NCBI GenBank assembly: GCA_001586965.3
Contig: LUCW03000097.1
Coordinates: forward strand, 20,001 to 48,168
Source: Sphaeroforma sirkka
Lineage: Eukaryota; Opisthokonta; Ichthyosporea; Ichthyophonida
Direction of reading: 5' to 3'
DNA length: 28,168 nt
Under the pieces are notes generated by a model, which had not been told where the DNA came from, made no database searches, and was given only the letters and a program-made list of their open reading frames with translations. Positions 18,901-28,073 of this stretch are shown here, piece by piece. The stretch's first letter is position 1. Every line of letters begins with the position of its first letter. Position numbers and translations under genes: made by a program.

Positions 18901-19183
18901 TCGTCATCAATTTAAAATTCAGGAACACGTATGATACGTCGAAATCTGGAAAAATCACGGATAGACCTACAATCCTATATTCTACAGTCGTACCATACCA
19001 CTACTACATTTTCACATAATACATAATATAAATACGGCCCAGATTTGTTTTTGAAAAGGTGATGAGTCGTCACTGTTCTCAACTTGCGTCAGTTAACCCT
19101 TGTTTCCTTTTTGAAATATTCATTTAGGCCGGGCGGAGTTTATCGGAATGGATGCAGCGTTGAATTTCCGTCCAAAACCATAC
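12593..19183 (+). CDS. MRPS23: Mitochondrial ribosomal protein mS23 (six or more exons)
   Basis: This is a mitochondrion-specific small-subunit protein (MRPS23 in animals, Rsm25 in budding yeast). Exons: 12593-12612, 14406-14543, 14785-14865, 15184-15350, 16165-16200 and 19128-19183. All introns are GT-AG and every phase is consistent, giving about 166 residues against 190 in human. The 20-nt exon 1 encodes MARVFP plus two-thirds of Arg7, giving [19 protein letters not shown], like the yeast N-terminus (VLQRTSAYLKSGLLKE). Next come [22 protein letters not shown] and [16 protein letters not shown], each matching the order of blocks in human MRPS23. Exon 4 ends in a charged, Ala/Glu-rich helix and a Lys/Ser linker. 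Exon 6 ends RPKPY at a consensus GTGAGT, so a further small exon may follow. If unspliced, the frame runs on to the TGA at 19232-19234. The 3' end is therefore open. Confidence 0.85.
12918..14330. repeat. Microsatellite-rich mS23 intron 1
   Basis: (CA)n, (TA)n, GTATGTATGTAT, GCATGCATGCAT and ATCATCATC blocks occupy most of intron 12613-14405. Several stretches alternate purine and pyrimidine and are self-complementary (GCATGCATGCA near 13440; CATGTACATGTA near 13495). No exon was found here. Confidence 0.9.
15041..15088. repeat. (AT)n microsatellite in mS23 intron 3
   Basis: About 24 AT dinucleotides within intron 14866-15183, roughly 95 bp upstream of exon 4. Confidence 0.9.
15859..15902. 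repeat. (AT)n microsatellite in mS23 intron 4
   Basis: Pure alternating AT inside intron 15351-16164. Confidence 0.9.
16245..16709. repeat. 93-bp minisatellite, 5 copies, in mS23 intron 5
   Basis: Units begin with CGATATATAAAAA-type sequence at about 16245, 16338, 16431, 16524 and 16617. The landmark ATGCRTCCCGTGATACG recurs at 16277, 16370, 16463, 16556 and 16649, exactly 93 bp apart. The three middle copies are nearly identical and the outer ones more diverged. Because 93 is 31 codons, the array stays open and gives a spurious frame of 31-residue repeats from 16370. The array starts 45 bp after the exon 5 donor and lies wholly inside the intron, so it is not coding. Confidence 0.93.
17440..18480. 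repeat. Hairpin-rich tract with many ACTCT/AGAGT motifs
   Basis: Within mS23 intron 5. Several short inverted repeats sit close together: CTACTCTAGAGAGTAG near 17953, GGACTCCTGGGAGTCC near 18020, GTCAGTAACACACTGAC near 18061, and further ACTCTCTACTCT and TAGAGAGAG copies at 18372-18475. Related ACTCT motifs occur near 2963. The pattern suggests remains of a non-autonomous mobile element, but no clear terminal repeats, target-site duplication or protein remnant could be placed. Family unknown. Confidence 0.35.
18525..18790. other. GC-rich island in an AT-rich intron
   Basis: About 265 bp of clearly GC-rich DNA lies between AT-rich flanks in mS23 intron 5. Both strands hold open frames: minus 18501-18806 (101 codons, including [12 protein letters not shown] followed by a GTAACT donor-like site) and plus 18602-18934. 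Neither gives a recognised domain. It could be a nested exon, a captured gene fragment or the inner part of a mobile element. Confidence 0.35.
18891..19075. repeat. Pair of near-palindromic TGACGAGTCGTCA motifs
   Basis: TAGTGACGAGTCGTCATC at 18891-18908 and GGTGATGAGTCGTCACTG at 19058-19075 share a 14-nt core with one difference. Each is close to self-complementary. They flank 149 bp of AT-rich sequence just upstream of mS23 exon 6. They could be ends of a very short mobile element or paired protein-binding sites. Confidence 0.4.
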
Positions 19184-19449
19184 GTGAGTAACGTGACCCG
19201 GCTATATTTCAATAAATTGATATTATGTACATGACGCAAGTATTCAAATACTCGAGTACATTTATTTAATTTATTTAGAAAAATACAGTACATAAATATT
19301 CGAGCGAGTTGTGTGCTGTTTGCTGTATTTGTTTTTATTTAAAAACAAAATACTTCTTGAATCTTTTCGTGTTGTCGAAACCGGAAACTCGAAACTCTAC
19401 GTACAGTTTTGTTTGAAAAATGATGCGACATATACTATTGCTGTGAAAG

Positions 19450-19466
19450 AATATATATATATATAT
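19450..19466 (+). promoter_or_regulatory. AT run upstream of the 492-aa gene, TATA-like
   Basis: A short pure AT run about 95 bp upstream of the ATG at 19559. It could act as a TATA-type element, but the same motif is everywhere in this window, so the call is weak. Confidence 0.2.
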
Positions 19467-19558
19467 CTATTTGTATAACGACATTTGAAGGCCATAAAAG
19501 TAGTTCGCAACCTCGATAAGCCTGGATTTTAAGACTTCTATTAGAACAATTCATCAAC

Positions 19559-21037
19559 ATGGCCATACTTCAAACTATAAAAAGATTCCGTTGCAGGAGT
19601 GACAGCGTCGAGGAAAAGAATATTGCAGACAATGATGAACGCAGAAAGACGCGCTACGTACCTCCGTACAGTGGGCCAAAGTATATGGATATATGTCAAG
19701 TAACTGATCCAGCCTTCATAGAGTTCCAGCCAATCTCATCGGAATCGATGATTTTCTCGGTAAATTTTGAATCGAATAGTTCATTCTTCCCAGAGACTAC
19801 TAGAGTAGAACCGCGTGTTGGAACGAGAGGAAATGAACTTGAACAGACCGACGATAGCATCGCACTGTACCCCCTTGTTCCATCGAGGGCTAGCTTTGAC
19901 AAGGCGCCAACATGTAGTGCTACACCCAGTAGCCCTTTCTTTAACGAAGCTTGTTCGGCGTTGAGGAAAACCTCATCAGCACCTACATCGCCTCGTTCGA
20001 GGTCATTCAGTATGCCGAGTTCACTTCCTCGAGGGTACAGTGCGAATGTAAGTGAGAGTCGTCTCTACATGAGGAAGTTGTGCATTGCAAATCAAATCGT
20101 CCAAATGTTACCAGAGGATCGACTCAGTATGGCGCATCATTCTGACTTGACTACCATATTGACTATGTACAGTCCAACGATGCGCAAAGGCACATCTGAT
20201 GGCCGTCTTGACGGCTCGTCTATGCCGATTGCAGAAGACTTCGTTGAGAGTTCTACTTCTAAGCAATATCCCGTGATTCCCCGACGCACATCGCCAGAAA
20301 CATTTGGTGCGCACATTGAAGCCGATTTTCTGATGCCGTTATCTCCAAATGTCGACAGATATGTTAATGGCGTGCCAATCGGGGCCCACGTGTCCTTAGA
20401 AGAAGATTTAACCCAAGCCAACGTGGTTGCGGGCGATTGGCTCATAAATGGAGTCTCGCCCGGGTCTAGTATATCATCAGTGAATGAAGTCCCAAGAAGT
20501 GCGAATCCTGTCGACAGGTTCATAAATAATACACCGTCCAGCCCAGGCATGCCATCGGATAGCGCAAATCCAGCTAACACGATTATGGATAACAGATTCA
20601 TCAATGGAATGTTGCCTGGGTCAGAAAGGTCTTACGATAACTCAATTCAGGTTAATGTGATTGAGGTTGACAGATTTGTAAATGGGGTAGCATCCAGGAA
20701 TGATGCGTGTTTCAAAGGATTGACGATGAGACGAACAAAGTCGTGTCATACGATACGATCAAAAGATGGAAATCGGGTGCGATTCATGGCGGATCCAACT
20801 ATCTACGAAACCTTTCATTGTACAGTGTATGATCGGAAAGTCGAGAAATGCTTTACGAGCAAGTCGATGATGGAAATTTACCGTGAGCTCATGAGGTTCA
20901 AACTCACAGAAATGATGGTACATGAGGATTCGATGATCAATACAAACAAGCATCTTGCAAAGTTGAGCGAAGGGGATCGCACAACCATGCTCATGGAAAT
21001 GTGGAGTATACTTTCAGAGCACCAAGCACAATATTGA
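19559..21037 (+). CDS. Hypothetical protein with five 25-27-residue repeats and an RVRF motif
   Basis: An intact 492-codon single exon. The ATG has a good context (CATCAACATGG), with an in-frame TAA 45 nt upstream. No known domain is recognised. Residues 1-165 are polar and Ser/Pro-rich, with a basic Ser cluster (SPRSRSFSMPSS). Residues 265-390 hold five repeats built on V-D-R-[FY]-[IV]-N-G, with Val265, Asp293, Val318, Asp344 and Val370 near their starts. Between motifs the spacers recur as PGSS-x-S and xSANPV/xQANVV. The C-terminal 100 residues look folded: NRVRF at 405-409 fits the [KR]VxF docking motif for protein phosphatase 1, followed by TIYETFHCTVYDRKVEK and a charged helix (ELMRFKLTEMMVHEDS). 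Loosely similar RVRF-YDR-ELxxFK-EMxVH signatures are remembered from fungal and protist proteins of unknown role. A phosphatase-regulator function is inference only. Confidence 0.85.
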   Translation: MAILQTIKRFRCRSDSVEEKNIADNDERRKTRYVPPYSGPKYMDICQVTDPAFIEFQPISSESMIFSVNFESNSSFFPETTRVEPRVGTRGNELEQTDDSIALYPLVPSRASFDKAPTCSATPSSPFFNEACSALRKTSSAPTSPRSRSFSMPSSLPRGYSANVSESRLYMRKLCIANQIVQMLPEDRLSMAHHSDLTTILTMYSPTMRKGTSDGRLDGSSMPIAEDFVESSTSKQYPVIPRRTSPETFGAHIEADFLMPLSPNVDRYVNGVPIGAHVSLEEDLTQANVVAGDWLINGVSPGSSISSVNEVPRSANPVDRFINNTPSSPGMPSDSANPANTIMDNRFINGMLPGSERSYDNSIQVNVIEVDRFVNGVASRNDACFKGLTMRRTKSCHTIRSKDGNRVRFMADPTIYETFHCTVYDRKVEKCFTSKSMMEIYRELMRFKLTEMMVHEDSMINTNKHLAKLSEGDRTTMLMEMWSILSEHQAQY

Positions 21038-21161
21038 ATCGTGAGAGCTATTCTTGCTAATCCATTTGATGGGGTGTACAACTGAAATTATGTACACATT
21101 TAGGACATTTGCACTATGCAACAAGATTTTGATAGGAATGTTTTTACGTTTTCGAACTGGT

Positions 21162-21167
21162 AATAAA
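21162..21167 (+). terminator. AATAAA polyadenylation signal of the 492-aa gene
   Basis: A canonical AATAAA lies 125 nt after the TGA at 21035-21037 and is followed by a T-rich stretch (TCTTTGTAA). Its distance and strand suit cleavage of the repeat-protein transcript. Confidence 0.5.
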
Positions 21168-22085
21168 TCTTTGTAACAGAAGCTTTCATCGCCGTATAAA
21201 GAATCATTGAAAGCAGGCAGCCAATTTTTACATTGTATCACATTGGGAATGGTATATGAAAACGCTCTTCGAAGACTCCCGGGATTAATTAGCGTTTTCA
21301 AAACCACATATGCTTTCAAAGTGGTTTATGGTCATGTATTAAATGATACAGTTGCATGAACAAATGCGGACATGCATCGAGCCATCGAGTTGTCAATTAT
21401 TAGATAATATAGTCAGCAGAATCCAACGACTGCTAATAGTACTTTTTATATATTTACGCATCTAAGTCCTATTCGTGCATATATAAACTGACATACAGAA
21501 CGTCTGAATGTAGGCAAACTATGTTGTCCCAAAATACAAATAGCTCAGTCGTAGACATATACTTGTGTACGCTTTAGTAATAATATACGGGAGGGTATTT
21601 ACCCGGGGGTGAAAGCTATAGTTCAGCTTACAATTGCACCACAGCATGCGTATGATCAGGCGCTGAAAAACAACATTGACAAATCCTGAAAGCATTCCCC
21701 GTTTGCTTCCAATCAATACGAGGATTCAGCCTAAAAGCTTCGAAATATTCCTATATATATTACATAGCTGTCTAAGTACGACCAAACAATTCACCAATCG
21801 CCGGTAACCCAACGGTATTTAGCCAGCTAATGTACTCTGATGGATCTCCAGGCCTCGGGTGCTGTGAGGTGATAAAAATGTAGCTGAGTTCATGAGTTGT
21901 TGCACTACGTCTACAATGAAGTTTCAGAAAGTCTTCGGAAAGGTGAAGTTTATATCACGATTTGTTATATAGATGCCGTACACCACCCTCATACATCACT
22001 TAAACCAAAACACCCTGCGAAGGAGCATAGTGAATGGTAGTAAACTGGCATGAACGGTCGTAAAGCACCAATAATTACAGCCCTT
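21168..22085. other. Gene-free stretch; unassigned
   Basis: AT-rich, without tandem repeats or long frames. The small minus-strand frames at 21014-21319 and 21519-21716 have no recognisable content and no supporting splice phase. Confidence 0.4.
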
Positions 22086-22394
22086 TCATCTTATACGGAT
22101 ACGGATGTAAGGTAACCAGAGAACTACCTTCTTCCGAAATTCGCCCACAACCGATGTGAGACTGCGCCAGGGCCTTCGCTGTATCAAGAGCGTGGCATAG
22201 TCGTATGTGTAGCCCTGGTCCATGTAGTACCTATCATCGAAGCAGAAGATAGATGTTGTGTTACCTTTGTATTTAAGTATGTGATGTGCAAGTTGTACAC
22301 GATGATAGTTGGATTGCTTTGAGAAATGAGCGACTGTATCGTATACTCCACCTTGAGAAGCGTGTACCCCTATTGCATGGACCTTCTGGTACAT
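22086..22394 (-). CDS. Possible coding exon(s), unassigned
   Basis: A 102-codon minus-strand frame with protein-like composition (SNYHRVQLAHHILKYK, then DDRYYMDQGYTYDYATLLIQ). An AG splice-acceptor-like site (CCAGAAG) precedes VHAIGVHAS, and donor-like GTAACA and GTAGTT sites lie inside. It sits about 700 bp downstream of the mapped CENP-I end on the same strand, so it might be a further CENP-I exon or a separate small gene. The required phase from the possible GTGAGT donor at 23089 does not join cleanly to this frame. No family was recognised. Confidence 0.25.
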   Translation of the reverse strand: MYQKVHAIGVHASQGGVYDTVAHFSKQSNYHRVQLAHHILKYKGNTTSIFCFDDRYYMDQGYTYDYATLLIQRRPWRSLTSVVGEFRKKVVLWLPYIRIRIR

Positions 22395-23084
22395 TTGAAT
22401 GATGAGGTGTGTGTTGTGTTGGCATGATATTAATAATCACCGCAGCTGTACGAGAATCTTGTATAACTATGCAACAACCGAATGGCCCTTCAAACCCAGA
22501 GAATATCAACTATAGTTTGACAATGGTCTCAGAGGTGAAATAGATCTAAAAGTTTTGGCATAATAGATATTATAGCTCAGAACAACTCCAATAATAAAGA
22601 GTACCATGTATCTGCATACGCCACGGGGGCTAGGTGCACATATCATGCGACGTTACAGACGACCTGATAAGGGTATGTTTAAATCTACATAAAAGCCCAG
22701 TCAGGAGCAGCATTAGAGTATCGTACTGTTAACGTGCATGGTGCAAGATATCTGCATCCTTGGTGCAATCTCCGACGATATAACACAAGCGAGCGTGCAC
22801 ATCGCAATGGAAACTTAACACGAGTACAGTGTAAGCATCACCTGGAAAGTTCTGTACGAATTACTGAAGTATTATACTAGCCTTGCACCAGGGATTCGTT
22901 TCTTCGCAGGCTGCTGTGTAGTGTGGTACTTGCAGTATGCCTATCTACTAATAGTGAACTCTTCTCCGCTAAGATACTTTCGATTATAATTGCCGCAATG
23001 CAATGAAGCTTATCGTTGCGTGTACACAGGCGACATGTAGCATATCAAACCCACCATCTCATCGACACACACATCCACCGTGTT
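22395..23084. other. Gene-free stretch downstream of CENP-I
   Basis: No supported exon. One isolated plus-strand start at 22647 gives MRRYRRPDK followed by a GTATGT donor-like site, but no partner exon could be found. No AATAAA is visible on the minus strand close to the CENP-I stop. Confidence 0.35.
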
Positions 23085-26000
23085 CTACTCACAACACACA
23101 CTAGCAACGATGCGACTATACATTCCTCTAAATAGATAAGTCTCCAATACATACACACCACCCACACATACGTCCAGCTCACTGCTCAATTGGTATGCAT
23201 ACCTGAGCCATAACTCTTCGGAGTCCCCCATGGCAAACCGTCGGTCATTGATAATGGCCCTTACATCCTCAACGTACGAAGCCTGTACAAATTTAGCATT
23301 GCCGTCTATTGCCAAACACACGCTCACGAAGTGTTGTAGTGCAACGGCTTGGCAGGAGTCTCGTACGGCGCGCATGTAGGCATGGAAGGGCAAGTGGGCA
23401 TAGTATACGGGCAAGTCGTCATCAACGTGCTGGTTAGCTTTACCATGATCACTGTTGCCATGGATACCGCTACCATGGCGAAAAGGATCTATGACCGCCA
23501 TGTGTAGGCGATAGTAAGCGTAGCATGTGTACTCGAGAGAGTGCATATCCATGTGCACATACCAGCTACACAACAAGTTTGAGAGGTATGTCATCAGCAC
23601 CGCTACATTCGGTTCTTCACAGTTATCGGAGATGTTCTGTTCGTCGCGCCCTGTATCATCTTCTGTAGACAATATATATATATATATATATATATATACG
23701 CAAAACAAGGTGAATCCAAATGAGATATGTACGCTTGTGCTGTGTCGCTTTCCCGTATCGCTTAAGGGTGTGCAGCTATAGCACACGTGTAGCACCTAGC
23801 GCACTGGGGTCACACTCCTTAGGTTTGGCACGCTGTGTAGCTCGATATGTCCGTATCGAACTCGAGAACTCCTGACTGTCTGGGAGTGGGATATACCTCG
23901 GCACACTACATACCTTGGTCGGCCTGGTGCGGGCTAGCAGGCCCATCACATGGTCTCTCAGTGACGCTCGTGGCCAACACTTCAACCCCATCCTACGCAC
24001 ACGTGCACAGCGACAACCAACCGCCACAACGAGAACGAATTAGCAAAGGCGGCTGAGGTGAAACAGAACGGCATGATGGCCCCACTACCGTCTGATCGAA
24101 TGCAACTCAGACTTCCGCAGATAGGGACGGGTAGTCACAAACGTCCACACACACAAGTTCAGCCTGCGCGTGTACACATACCTCGCTCCCTGGTGTGATG
24201 TGCTGCTCACTGCGTCGAGTCGCTTCCCGCAGCCTATCCACAATATCAAACATAGACACCGGCCCCTTGACGCCCGTGCTGCCACGTGTCAATGCGACAC
24301 ACTGGTCCGGTGCAGGTGAACGCGGATGTTGGCGTGTGCTCGTGCGTGCATGTGCGCCGCTGTGTGCACGCCGGCGTGCGAGTGCACTGCACAGTAGTGA
24401 GTGGCCTGTGTCGAACAGAGCGTGCTGCAGACGGCGCTGGCGCACGCTGTCGCTGGGGTCCCGCGTTGGCATGGCAACCAGCAGATCACTCCACGATTGC
24501 AGCATACTGACAATACTCATTAGTCCGCCATCTACCCCACACCCACACCCACTCACCCACCCAGTCTGCGTGCCATTCCTGGCCAGTTTGTGTGTGCTTG
24601 TCCCGGCCTCGTTATGTCCGTGTGCGGACCTCGCTGCCCATCCTGGGGGTGTGCTCACAGGAGTGTACATCGAGAGAAGCTCAAAGAATTCGGATGTGAA
24701 CGGGTGGTCTAGGGGTGTTGTTGGGCAAGTGCCACACACACACAGTGCAATGGGCACGGGCGTGTGAGGTGCAGTTGTGGAGATGCCATGGCGCGTGTGT
24801 GGTGTGGTTTGTGAGGCCGTGGAGTGAGTGCGTCTAGATTTTCGAGTTTCTTGTTTGAAGTTTGGAATCCTGCTGGCGTCCGAATAGTAGGTGCTCGAAT
24901 CGGGTTCTGGCATACGCTTGCCAGTGTGCGTGCGGATGCTTTGGTCTCCCCAACTACAGCGTGTTCGTGTGTCCACCTCTGCTTGTGTGTGCGTAGAAGT
25001 ACTTACTTCCCTTTCCACACTAGGATTGGTTTGTTCTGAGCGTGCTCCCTGGTCGCCCGGGAAACGGGATACAGAACCACCGGCTGAGTGAGCTGCATCC
25101 GTGCACTTCACAGCCACACACTTGTATGTACGTGCACAGTCAATGAGAAACCCATCCACACACGGTAATAACCATTGTCTGCGTACCGTCTCCACTACCA
25201 ATCCTCGACTGACACCCGCCTTCCCCCCTGACATACGCGCCAGTCCTGCCCTGATCCCATCAATAGTATTAGCCTCATCTGCACATACTTTCGCACTCTC
25301 TTGCATATCTGCCTGTTCCCGTATGAGCACTTCGCGTCGATCACCAGCGGCTGGCTGACGCCACGCACCTTGCCTGTCGTGGGCATATGTGTCGATCTCG
25401 GAGGTATGCTCCTTTCCGTTACCTACCCCACCACCCAGCACCAACTCACACACAGCACTCCAAATAGTCGCATGCACATCACACACCAGCCCCACCACAC
25501 TCCTATTCTCCGGGAATATAGCCAGCATGTAATCGCAGGCAAAGGACACTTGCTGTGCGTCGCTGTACCAGATCTGCAGCCATGCGTGATATGATGCCTT
25601 CGCACTACTTGCGCGGTCAATGCGGCTCTCATCCAGACGCCGCTGCAGGATCCTACTAAAATCGGCAGCACCCCTGCGCAATACCATCCCAGTATGAATC
25701 GGAACATGCTCCATGGCATCCGATATCCCACCACGCGCCTGTGTACTATGTTGCAGAGGTGACAATGCCGGGCGGGGCTCACCTCCTTGTGGTCTGGAAG
25801 GTGTGTGCACGCTATCCTGTGCTGTCGTCCCATTCCGGCTACGGCTATCTCTGCGCTCTGGTCGATGCGTGCGAGTGTGTCCTTGTGCACCTGCCATGTC
25901 TCGTGCGTGAGCTCGTGAATGTGCGCGTGTGTGTGTGTTTGCACTCCCATCCTTCTGGGCATGTGTGGTCGTGTGTAGAGTGTGTTCTGCCTGCACGTCA

Positions 26001-26658
26001 GGTGTATGTGTGCGTACTCTATCACGTGCACATTCTCGGCCGTGTGTCTTGCCACTTATCCCAGGTGTAATACGCAAGGGGACAGGCGGAGACTCAGAAT
26101 CCGACTGGCTTGAAGGTGCCCCACCGCGTTTGCGCTTCCGCTTGTGAGCTAACCTGTACAAGCTTGTGTGTGCGTGCGTGCCATCGCCTGCCTGTGCGCG
26201 CTTCTTTGTCCCTGCAATCGTGTGTTCATACTTCTGGGTGTGCACACAATTGCCCCCACACGCCATCGTGTTATCGGCTGCAATCATCCCGTTGGCGTTC
26301 TGAGTCTCCTGCAAGTACTCGCACGTGGTTGTATGGGCCTCGTGCGCGGGCGGCGGAAAGCTGGGCCCACACGACAGCCAAGACACTGGGGAAGTTCGGT
26401 CCAATACCCCTTGGTACAGGTGCAGCAGTGAGGTGGGAGTGTCGGGTGCTGAGATGCGCCTGTGAATCAGAGGGTCGATGTATTTGCTGTCAGTAGAGTA
26501 CGCGCTTGCAGACAATTTATGTAGAAAATAGAATGAGCTGGTACGGGATAGTCCTTGTGTACGTTCGTGTATTTGCAAACTATTAGCAACCAACTGTAGA
26601 GGCTAATGATTATCTTAGGATGTCGATAGATGACTTCTTGCTGTTTGAGAAAATGAAA

Positions 26659-26701
<43 letters not shown>

Positions 26702-27637
26702 CGAACAGTCAGGAATTCGCACATACCTGGGATAATATGACTTGTAAACAGCCAATAGGCAACCGATCTCGTACGCCACGTGTTTGTAAGCTTCAGCACT
26801 TCGCATCCTCTCTAGTTGCGCAGCTCTCCGCGGCTTGACATGCTCAGCACGAGTAAGCAGACACAGTAAACGGCACACATCGCCACACAGATAGGTATCT
26901 TTCAAAGCCAGGAGAAGCGCCTGGTACAAGTATGCTTGTCTGTCGGCCCGTAGTTGTTGGAGGTCGCCTTGAATGTGAATGTGGTGATAGTGGATCACCT
27001 GTGAGTGCGTGTGAATACACGGGTGAGTACATGATCACAAGCCCAAGATCAGTCAGTGCATCAAACTGATTCCGCTATAAGCCTGTACAAATAGCGGTAC
27101 AGGATACGTTTATGCGCTACTACGAACCAGACATGTACCCGCCCGATTGCAACGAACGCCTCTACCGCAAATTAAATCACACGCACCTATATGTGTGTGT
27201 GGTGATAAGTATACGCATCCGTAACCCGGAGCAATGATCGCTATACTTACCAGCCATTTGACCAGCACCCGTTTGTAAGCCATCTTGACATTTGGCGCCC
27301 GCAATGAGCGCAGCACCAGAGCCACAGAGTTCCATCCTATAGTTGCGTGTTGGCATGGCAACGCCAGCTGGTTCATTAGGAACGTATCAATGTGCTTCGC
27401 ATCAACACCCGCGGTGGATATGGCCTTTCCGCGCTCTATCTTCACAAGCACTCGCAGAAAATCCGCACCCGTCCAGGTTTCTGTGTACGTGTAGATATAT
27501 GTCAACAAGTAGCTATATAAGCAATAGCGTAGTAAAATGTCCATGTAGGTAGAAATACTACATGCTTGCGAACACAAATAATGGATGAGATTTGTATGTA
27601 TATAAGGGGCCACGCGATTGGAGTGGCTGTACTCCAT
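23085..27637 (-). CDS. CENPI: CENP-I / Mis6 inner-kinetochore protein (five exons)
   Basis: CENP-I is a subunit of the constitutive centromere-associated network that holds the inner kinetochore on centromeric chromatin. Exons: 27251 to 27480 or 27637, 26727-26998, 24182-26486, 23914-23992 and 23085-23662. All introns are GT-AG and phases agree. The clearest match to human CENP-I is exon 2: LCGDVCRLLCLLTRAEHVKP against LCPYVCHLLYLLTKKENVKP, then LLAVYKSYYP against LLSLYKFFAP. Exon 1 supplies the preceding helices (AGVDAKHIDTFLMNQLAL; YKRVLVKWL). The GC-rich exon 3 (768 codons) has a KRKRKR basic cluster, long Thr/His/Arg-rich low-complexity segments, then ordered blocks (ASYHAWLQIWYSDAQQ; MSIVSMLQSWSDLLVAM). 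Exon 5 gives YYAHLPFHAYMRAVRDSC and ends at TAG. Total is at least 1150 aa against 756 in human. The start is unsettled: ATG 27637 is in frame, but an acceptor-like CACAG at 27481 may mark an upstream exon. The end may also splice on. Confidence 0.82.
23671..23699. repeat. (TA)n run abutting the CENP-I exon 5 acceptor
   Basis: A pure TA run lies only about 8 bp from the CAG acceptor of exon 5 (minus strand: TATATTGTCTACAG). It takes the place of a normal polypyrimidine tract. Confidence 0.85.
26664..26700. repeat. (TA)n run in CENP-I intron 2
   Basis: About 18 TA dinucleotides within the 240-nt intron 26487-26726, roughly 26 bp from the exon 2 donor. Confidence 0.85.
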
Positions 27638-27890
27638 GATACGCTAGAGCTTGTAGACACTAGCAGCATCTCCACAATAAATCACACGAGAACAATAAGA
27701 CTTAAAAGCACTAGTAGCATGCTTGTAGACTGCAACTGTCCCAGATGTCGACGGATTTGTGACCCTTTACGCGCTTTAGCGGCACAGAAATGCCAACTAA
27801 TCGATTTATATTACTGCACTCCTTAAATATGAAGGACTGTGAAACTCATGACTAGCAACACACATCCAGATATCTAAACGTTTACTTATA
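27638..27890. other. Region upstream of the CENP-I start; promoter not resolved
   Basis: AT-rich, with no repeats. Any CENP-I promoter or first exon should lie here if the frame starts at or upstream of 27637. No TATA box or CCAAT pair could be assigned with confidence. Confidence 0.3.
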
Positions 27891-28073
27891 TTACACTCGC
27901 CAATGATAAAGCACCATATCCTCTACATCAGAAGTGCCCTGATTAATCGGCGCAAGAGATATTCCCAACGAAAAGCCTAGACGCAAATGTTCCACTTGAA
28001 ATACATTTGTCTCGCATACATCTTTTAAATCCTGCACACAAGTGTCGCGAGTACAGCCACAATACCTTCGCAA
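27891..28073 (-). CDS. Possible exon, perhaps the 3' end of a neighbouring gene
   Basis: A 60-codon minus-strand frame with ordinary protein composition (CVQDLKDVCETNVFQVEHLR, then SDVEDMVLYHWRV and a TAA stop). No ATG starts it, so if real it is entered by splicing, either near 28070 (GCGAAG) or from beyond the window edge. It may be the last exon of a gene to the right, or an upstream CENP-I exon using the GTGTAA donor-like site after HWR. No family was recognised. Confidence 0.25.
   Translation of the reverse strand: MRRYCGCTRDTCVQDLKDVCETNVFQVEHLRLGFSLGISLAPINQGTSDVEDMVLYHWRV

Noticed and set aside
19184-19234. Unspliced read-through of mS23 exon 6 to a TGA
   Set aside because: Not fully excluded, but GTGAGT at 19184 is a consensus donor and the read-through tail overlaps an AATAAA and AT-rich sequence, so splicing is preferred.
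24195-24767. 190-codon plus-strand frame
   Set aside because: It is antisense to CENP-I exon 3, GC-rich and without family resemblance; a shadow frame.
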